From an uncultured beta proteobacterium (GTDB taxonomy: Bacteria; Pseudomonadota; Gammaproteobacteria; Burkholderiales; Rhodocyclaceae), in contig CAJBYR010000027.1 in assembly GCA_903959855.1 (NCBI GenBank), positions 1-35,043 of the forward strand: DNA of 35,043 nt. The letters run 5' to 3'. Shown here piece after piece: positions 31,757-35,043 of the stretch (position 1 is its first letter; each line of letters starts with the position of its first letter). The notes under the pieces are model-generated. The model was given only the letters and a program-made list of their open reading frames with translations. It was not told the origin of the DNA and did no database searches. The position numbers and the translations under genes were made by a program.

Positions 31757-32329
31757 ATGAAGCGAAACACACTGCAAGCCAGGCTGATTGCAATCGCGTT
31801 GCTGGCACTGGGCGCAAGCACGGCACAGGCGCAGGGCTGGGGCAGCGAAATCCGCCAGGACAACCGCGAAATCCGCAAGGATCGCCAGGAACTGCGCAGC
31901 GACTATCGCGAACTTGAACGCGACCGCGCCGACTATGCGCGCGCCCGCGCCAACGGGGACGTTGCCGGCATGTACCGCGAACGCAGGGAGATTCGCCAGG
32001 ACGTGGCCGAGATCAATCGCGACCGCGCCAAACTGCGCCATGACCTGCGCGAGCGGCGCCAGGATATGAGCGACCACCGCAATCACGGCAGCGATTACCG
32101 TCGCGCCGGATGGAATCAGGAGCGTCTCGGCTCGTGGAACAGGACAAGCCAGGAGCACCCGGCGGCCATCCAACACCGGAGCGAGGCACGCCACGATCGC
32201 GCCGTTCAACCCGCCAGTTGGCAAGGCACGCGCCCCACCAGTTCGACGCCATCGACCAACACCAGCCAGGGCAACAACGGCCGGCACGCCGGGTGGAGCA
32301 GCGGTCGCGGCAACCCGAAGGGCAGCTGA
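31757..32329 (+). CDS. Exported Arg/Asp-rich helical protein of unknown function
   Basis: I do not recognise a family. The 190-residue product has a clear signal peptide (1-25, MKRNTLQARL then a Leu/Ala core) with a likely cut after AQA. Residues about 30-115 are a highly charged helix rich in Arg, Asp and Glu with repeating units such as EIRQDNREIRKDRQEL and REIRQDVAEINRDRAKLR, so a long single helix or coiled coil is expected in the periplasm. The rest is polar, rich in Ser, Thr, Gln, His and Gly, and probably disordered. The ATG at 31757 has an excellent ribosome site (GAGGAGAAGGA) and begins the signal peptide; the frame is open back to 31712 but that would bury it. alkB-like follows 40 bases later. 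Confidence 0.8.
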   Translation: MKRNTLQARLIAIALLALGASTAQAQGWGSEIRQDNREIRKDRQELRSDYRELERDRADYARARANGDVAGMYRERREIRQDVAEINRDRAKLRHDLRERRQDMSDHRNHGSDYRRAGWNQERLGSWNRTSQEHPAAIQHRSEARHDRAVQPASWQGTRPTSSTPSTNTSQGNNGRHAGWSSGRGNPKGS

Positions 32330-32369
32330 ACTCCGGGGACATCGCCGGCGACGGTGCTACATTGGCGGG

Positions 32370-33458
32370 ATGGCTTCCACCCCCTTTGACCGCCGCCGGG
32401 CCTGGTTCATCCTGCTGCAGTTCCTCAGCCTGCCCATCATCGGGTGGTGGCTGGGGAATGCCATTGGCCCGGCCTGGCTGTACAACCTGCTGACGCCGTT
32501 CTGGGTGTTCGTTGTATTCCCGTTGCTCGATACCTGGATCGGACTCGACACGCGCAATCCCTCGCCCGAGAACGAAGCAGGCCTCGCGGCGGATCCCGGC
32601 TACAAGCTGCTGCCGCTCTTCGCCCTCCCGGCTTACGGAGCGATGCTGCTCTGGGCCGGCCCCACTTTCATAGCCCTGTTCGCGACCAGTCCGGGTGCCG
32701 CCCTCGGGCTCGGCATCTCGGTCGGCATCGTCGGCGGCGCGATCGGCATCACCTACGCGCACGAACTGATCCACAAGCCGACGGCGCTGGAGCGCAATGC
32801 CGGCGGCGTGCTTCTGTCGCTCGTTGCCTACGGCGGCTTCAAGGTTGAGCACGTGTTCGGTCACCACGTCGATGTCGCCACGCCGCGCGACACCTCGACG
32901 GCGCGCCTGGGGCAATCGGCCTATGCCTTCCTGCTGCGCTCCCTGCTGCTGAACCCGGTGCGCGCCTGGCAGCTGGCCGGCGCGCGCCTGCGGGCGCGCG
33001 GCCTGCCGGCCTGGCACTGGCGCAACGAAATGTATCTGTGGCACGGACTGACGCTGCTGTTTGCGGCCGGCATGATGGCCTGGCTGGGGTGGGCCGGGCT
33101 GGCCTTCTTCGCGCTGCAGGCGCTGGTCGCGATCACACTGCTGGAACTGGTGAACTACATCGAGCACTACGGCCTGCTGCGCCGCCGGCGCCCGGATGGC
33201 AGCTACGAGCGGGTGACGCCGCGCCATTCGTGGAACGACAGCCACCATTTGTCGAACCTGGCGCTGCTGAACCTGCAGCGCCACTCCGACCACCACGCCT
33301 TCGCTGCGCGCCGCTACCAGGTCCTGCGCCATCACGACGATGCGCCTCAGTTGCCGACCGGCTATGCCTCGCTGGTGCTGCTGGCGCTGCTGCCGCCGCT
33401 TTGGCGGCATTTCATGGATCCGCGGGTGGCGGCGTGGAAGGCCGCCGAAACCGCCTGA
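32370..33458 (+). CDS. AlkB-type alkane 1-monooxygenase-like membrane diiron enzyme
   Basis: A 362-residue integral membrane enzyme. The AlkB-type His motifs are all present: HELIHK (131-136), EHVFGHH (160-166), NYIEHYGLL (262-270) and LQRHSDHHA (302-310), plus VATPRDT. Together they form the non-haem diiron site that hydroxylates terminal carbons of alkanes or similar chains. There are about six hydrophobic helices. It is somewhat shorter than Pseudomonas AlkB (401). No rubredoxin or rubredoxin reductase gene is in the window, so electron partners must lie elsewhere. The second box has VF where I would expect residues such as NR in classical AlkB, so the substrate may differ. GGCGGG abuts the ATG and is a poor ribosome site. 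Its stop touches that of the convergent doc gene. Confidence 0.88.
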   Translation: MASTPFDRRRAWFILLQFLSLPIIGWWLGNAIGPAWLYNLLTPFWVFVVFPLLDTWIGLDTRNPSPENEAGLAADPGYKLLPLFALPAYGAMLLWAGPTFIALFATSPGAALGLGISVGIVGGAIGITYAHELIHKPTALERNAGGVLLSLVAYGGFKVEHVFGHHVDVATPRDTSTARLGQSAYAFLLRSLLLNPVRAWQLAGARLRARGLPAWHWRNEMYLWHGLTLLFAAGMMAWLGWAGLAFFALQALVAITLLELVNYIEHYGLLRRRRPDGSYERVTPRHSWNDSHHLSNLALLNLQRHSDHHAFAARRYQVLRHHDDAPQLPTGYASLVLLALLPPLWRHFMDPRVAAWKAAETA

Positions 33459-33857
33459 TCAGGCCTTGGGCTGACGTGGTTCGATGTGGCCGCGAAGCCA
33501 GGCGGCGAATTCCTCTTCCTTGAGTTCGCCTGCGGCAAGGGCCAGGACAACAAGCACACATTCCGCATCGTCGACGATCAGGTCGAAGCCGTTGAGGGCG
33601 AGAAACAATTCGGTTGCGATCAGCGCGGCGCGCTTGTTGCCGTCCACGAAAGGATGGTTGCGGACGATGCCGAATCCGTACGAGGCAGCGAGCGCCGCGG
33701 CGTCAGGGTCGCCGTAGGCGACGAGATTTTCAGGGCGTGCCAGCGCGGAATCCAGTAAGCCGGCGTCGCGGACGCCCGCCGCACCGCCGTGCTCGGCCAA
33801 TTGCTCATGGTGCGCAGCGATCACCACGCTGCGCATGACCCATACCCAGTCGCTCAC
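33459..33857 (-). CDS. doc: Doc-family (Fic-fold) toxin
   Basis: A 132-residue Doc-type toxin. The Fic motif HPFVDGNKR (68-76) has the Doc form with Lys in place of Gly, which in P1 Doc supports phosphorylation of elongation factor Tu. HHEQLAEHGG near the N-terminus and VRDAGLLDSALARP are standard Doc blocks. The start is GTG at 33857, overlapping the antitoxin stop by four bases (GTGA); starting at Met8 would remove conserved sequence. It is the second gene of an antitoxin-toxin operon and ends back to back with the alkB-like gene. It appears intact. Confidence 0.93.
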   Translation of the reverse strand: MSDWVWVMRSVVIAAHHEQLAEHGGAAGVRDAGLLDSALARPENLVAYGDPDAAALAASYGFGIVRNHPFVDGNKRAALIATELFLALNGFDLIVDDAECVLVVLALAAGELKEEEFAAWLRGHIEPRQPKA

Positions 33858-34078
33858 TTCGCCAGTTCGCGCAGCGCCGCGCGACGCTTCTTCATGATGC
33901 GCTGCGCTTCAGTCATTTGCTGCTCGAAGGCCGGGTCGTGCGGAGTCACGACATACCCGTCCGGCGTCTCGGTAATGAAGATCGAATCGCCCTTTTCCAG
34001 CTTGAGGTTGGCCAGCACTTCCTTGGGGAAGATGACGCCGACGGAATTGCCGATCTGGGTGAGTTTGAGGATGTGCAT
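33854..34078 (-). CDS. AbrB/MazE-type antitoxin
   Basis: A 74-residue protein with an N-terminal swapped-hairpin AbrB domain (MHILKLTQIGNSVGVIFPKEVL, GDSIFITETPDGYVV) and a charged C-terminal helix (FEQQMTEAQRIMKKRRAALREL) that would bind the toxin. It is the expected partner of Doc, to which it is coupled by a GTGA overlap. Doc is classically paired with Phd, but AbrB-type partners are common. GGAG lies seven bases before the ATG at 34078. It probably binds the palindrome in its own promoter and represses the operon. A much longer open frame upstream is the shadow of clpB. Confidence 0.92.
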   Translation of the reverse strand: MHILKLTQIGNSVGVIFPKEVLANLKLEKGDSIFITETPDGYVVTPHDPAFEQQMTEAQRIMKKRRAALRELAK

Positions 34079-34094
34079 GGCGGGCTCCAGCGGA

Positions 34095-34138
34095 GTTATA
34101 ACGGTTGTTATACTACGCCGGAGCCACGCGGCTTTCAA
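34095..34138 (-). promoter_or_regulatory. Promoter and operator of the AbrB-Doc module
   Basis: On the minus strand TTGAAA (34138-34133), 17 bp, TAGTAT (34115-34110) is a good sigma-70 promoter. Over and just after the -10 lies GTTATAAC (34095-34102, itself palindromic) and, four bases on, GTTATA (34107-34112), forming the inverted repeat TATAAC-GGTT-GTTATA. That placement suits autorepression by the antitoxin. The -35 overlaps the clpB stop codon. Confidence 0.6.
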
Positions 34139-35043
34139 GCCTTGGTAAAGCTGAGCTGCCCCTTCGTCACCCCGACCTTGACGCGGTCCTTCGGGCCCAG
34201 GGTGCCGTCGAGGATCAGCCGCGACAGCGGGTTCTCGATGCGCTCCTGGATCGCCCGCTTGAGCGGCCGCGCGCCGAACACCGGGTCGAAGCCGGCCTCG
34301 GCCAGCAAGGCCAGCGCCGGATCGGAAACTTCCAGCGTCATATCGAGTTTCGCCATGCGCTTTTCCAGGTACTTGAGCTGGATCTTCGCGATGCCGGCGA
34401 TGTTCTTTTCGTCGAGCGCGTGGAACACCACGATCTCGTCGATGCGGTTCACGAACTCCGGGCGGAAATGCGTCTTGACCTCGCCCATCACGGCCATCTT
34501 CACCACCTGGTAATCCGAGCCGGCCATCTGCTGGATCATCTGGCTGCCCAGATTTGAGGTCATGACGATCACGGTGTTCTTGAAGTCGACCGTGCGGCCC
34601 TGGCCGTCGGTCATGCGGCCGTCGTCCAACACCTGCAGCAGCACGTTGAACACGTCCGGATGGGCCTTTTCCACTTCGTCGAAGAGGATCACCGAGTAGG
34701 GTTTGCGCCGCACCTGTTCGGTCAGGTGGCCGCCTTCCTCGTAGCCGACGTATCCCGGCGGCGCACCGATCAGGCGGGCGACGGAATGCTTCTCCATGAA
34801 CTCGCTCATGTCGATGCGGATCAGGTGGTCTTCGGCGTCGAAGAGGAATTCGGCCAGCGCCTTGCACAGCTCGGTCTTGCCCACGCCGGTGGGGCCGAGG
34901 AACAGGAACGACCCATACGGCCGGCTTTCCTCCGACAGTCCGGCGCGCGAGCGGCGGATGGCGTCCGACACCAGGCGCACGGCCTCGTCCTGGCCGACGA
35001 CGCGGCTGTGCAGCTTGTCTTCCATGTGCAGCAGCTTCTCGCG
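34135..35043 (-). CDS. clpB: Disaggregase ClpB, C-terminal part
   Basis: The frame is open to the window edge, giving the last 302 residues of ClpB, a hexameric AAA+ machine that with DnaK rescues aggregated proteins. The visible part begins [18 protein letters not shown] and covers the second ATPase domain: Walker A GPTGVGKT, the pore loop GYVGYEEGG, Walker [12 protein letters not shown], the arginine finger region [10 protein letters not shown], and the C-terminal lid with [11 protein letters not shown]. No ClpP-docking IGF/IGL loop is seen after SNLGSQMI, so it is ClpB rather than ClpA or ClpC. The toxin-antitoxin pair follows it on the same strand after 56 bases. Confidence 0.95.
   Translation of the reverse strand, partial: REKLLHMEDKLHSRVVGQDEAVRLVSDAIRRSRAGLSEESRPYGSFLFLGPTGVGKTELCKALAEFLFDAEDHLIRIDMSEFMEKHSVARLIGAPPGYVGYEEGGHLTEQVRRKPYSVILFDEVEKAHPDVFNVLLQVLDDGRMTDGQGRTVDFKNTVIVMTSNLGSQMIQQMAGSDYQVVKMAVMGEVKTHFRPEFVNRIDEIVVFHALDEKNIAGIAKIQLKYLEKRMAKLDMTLEVSDPALALLAEAGFDPVFGARPLKRAIQERIENPLSRLILDGTLGPKDRVKVGVTKGQLSFTKA

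Noticed and set aside
32013-33410. A 465-codon minus-strand frame opposite the alkB-like gene and the helical protein
   Set aside because: Gln/Arg-rich low-complexity translation with no motif; it spans two well-supported plus-strand genes.
34079-34867. A long N-terminal extension of the AbrB antitoxin
   Set aside because: The added residues are clpB read in another frame; the antitoxin has its own promoter, ribosome site and ATG at 34078.

Overview
The window is GC-rich, gene-dense bacterial chromosome with almost no non-coding space; no gap between genes exceeds about 165 bp. Gene content and order (tRNA-Leu, tig, clpP, clpX, lon, tRNA-Val, ppiD, then fabI facing them, with hpnCDE on the other side) fit a betaproteobacterium. 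A Rhodocyclales-like or related lineage is my best guess, but that rests on gene content only. No insertion sequence, prophage, CRISPR array or rRNA was seen.

Layout. (1) 1-451: the end of a TumE-type toxin gene and its TumA-like antitoxin. (2) 507-4366, minus: a wax ester synthase/DGAT with a long basic tail and an orphan peptide-type substrate-binding lipoprotein. (3) 4426-5226: fabI, followed by a perfect bidirectional terminator. (4) 5295-13362, minus: a protein quality-control block of tRNA-Leu(TAG), trigger factor, ClpP, ClpX, Lon, tRNA-Val(TAC) and PpiD. (5) 13526-16454, plus: hpnC-hpnD-hpnE, with overlapping starts, making squalene from farnesyl diphosphate. (6) 16447-18808: a YbbA/LolD-like ABC ATPase divergent from tesA, then mnmH. 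(7) 18795-20864, minus: a 2TM protein and a LytS-like kinase/LytTR regulator pair, followed by a small methyltransferase. (8) 21605-30401, all plus: a class III nucleotide cyclase with a C-terminal hemerythrin domain, a Pat-like acyl-CoA synthetase/acetyltransferase, the DNA glycosylase Tag, a GAF-GAF-PAS cyclase and an AMP-forming acyl-CoA synthetase. (9) 30388-35043: an MFS transporter, an exported Arg/Asp-rich helical protein, an AlkB-type monooxygenase, an AbrB-Doc toxin-antitoxin pair and the C-terminal third of ClpB.

How the parts may work together. Fatty-acid and hydrocarbon metabolism recurs: FabI, TesA, WS/DGAT, an acyl-CoA synthetase, AlkB and squalene synthesis. Protein quality control is the second theme (Tig, ClpXP, Lon, PpiD, ClpB). 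The most interesting stretch is region 8. Two different sensory cyclases, one probably reading oxygen or redox state through a diiron hemerythrin domain and one probably reading cyclic nucleotide through tandem GAF domains, flank a Pat-like protein that joins acyl-CoA chemistry to protein acetylation. The cyclase-hemerythrin fusion, whose usual first His of the HxxxE ligand pair is Asp, is the best candidate here for something not well described.
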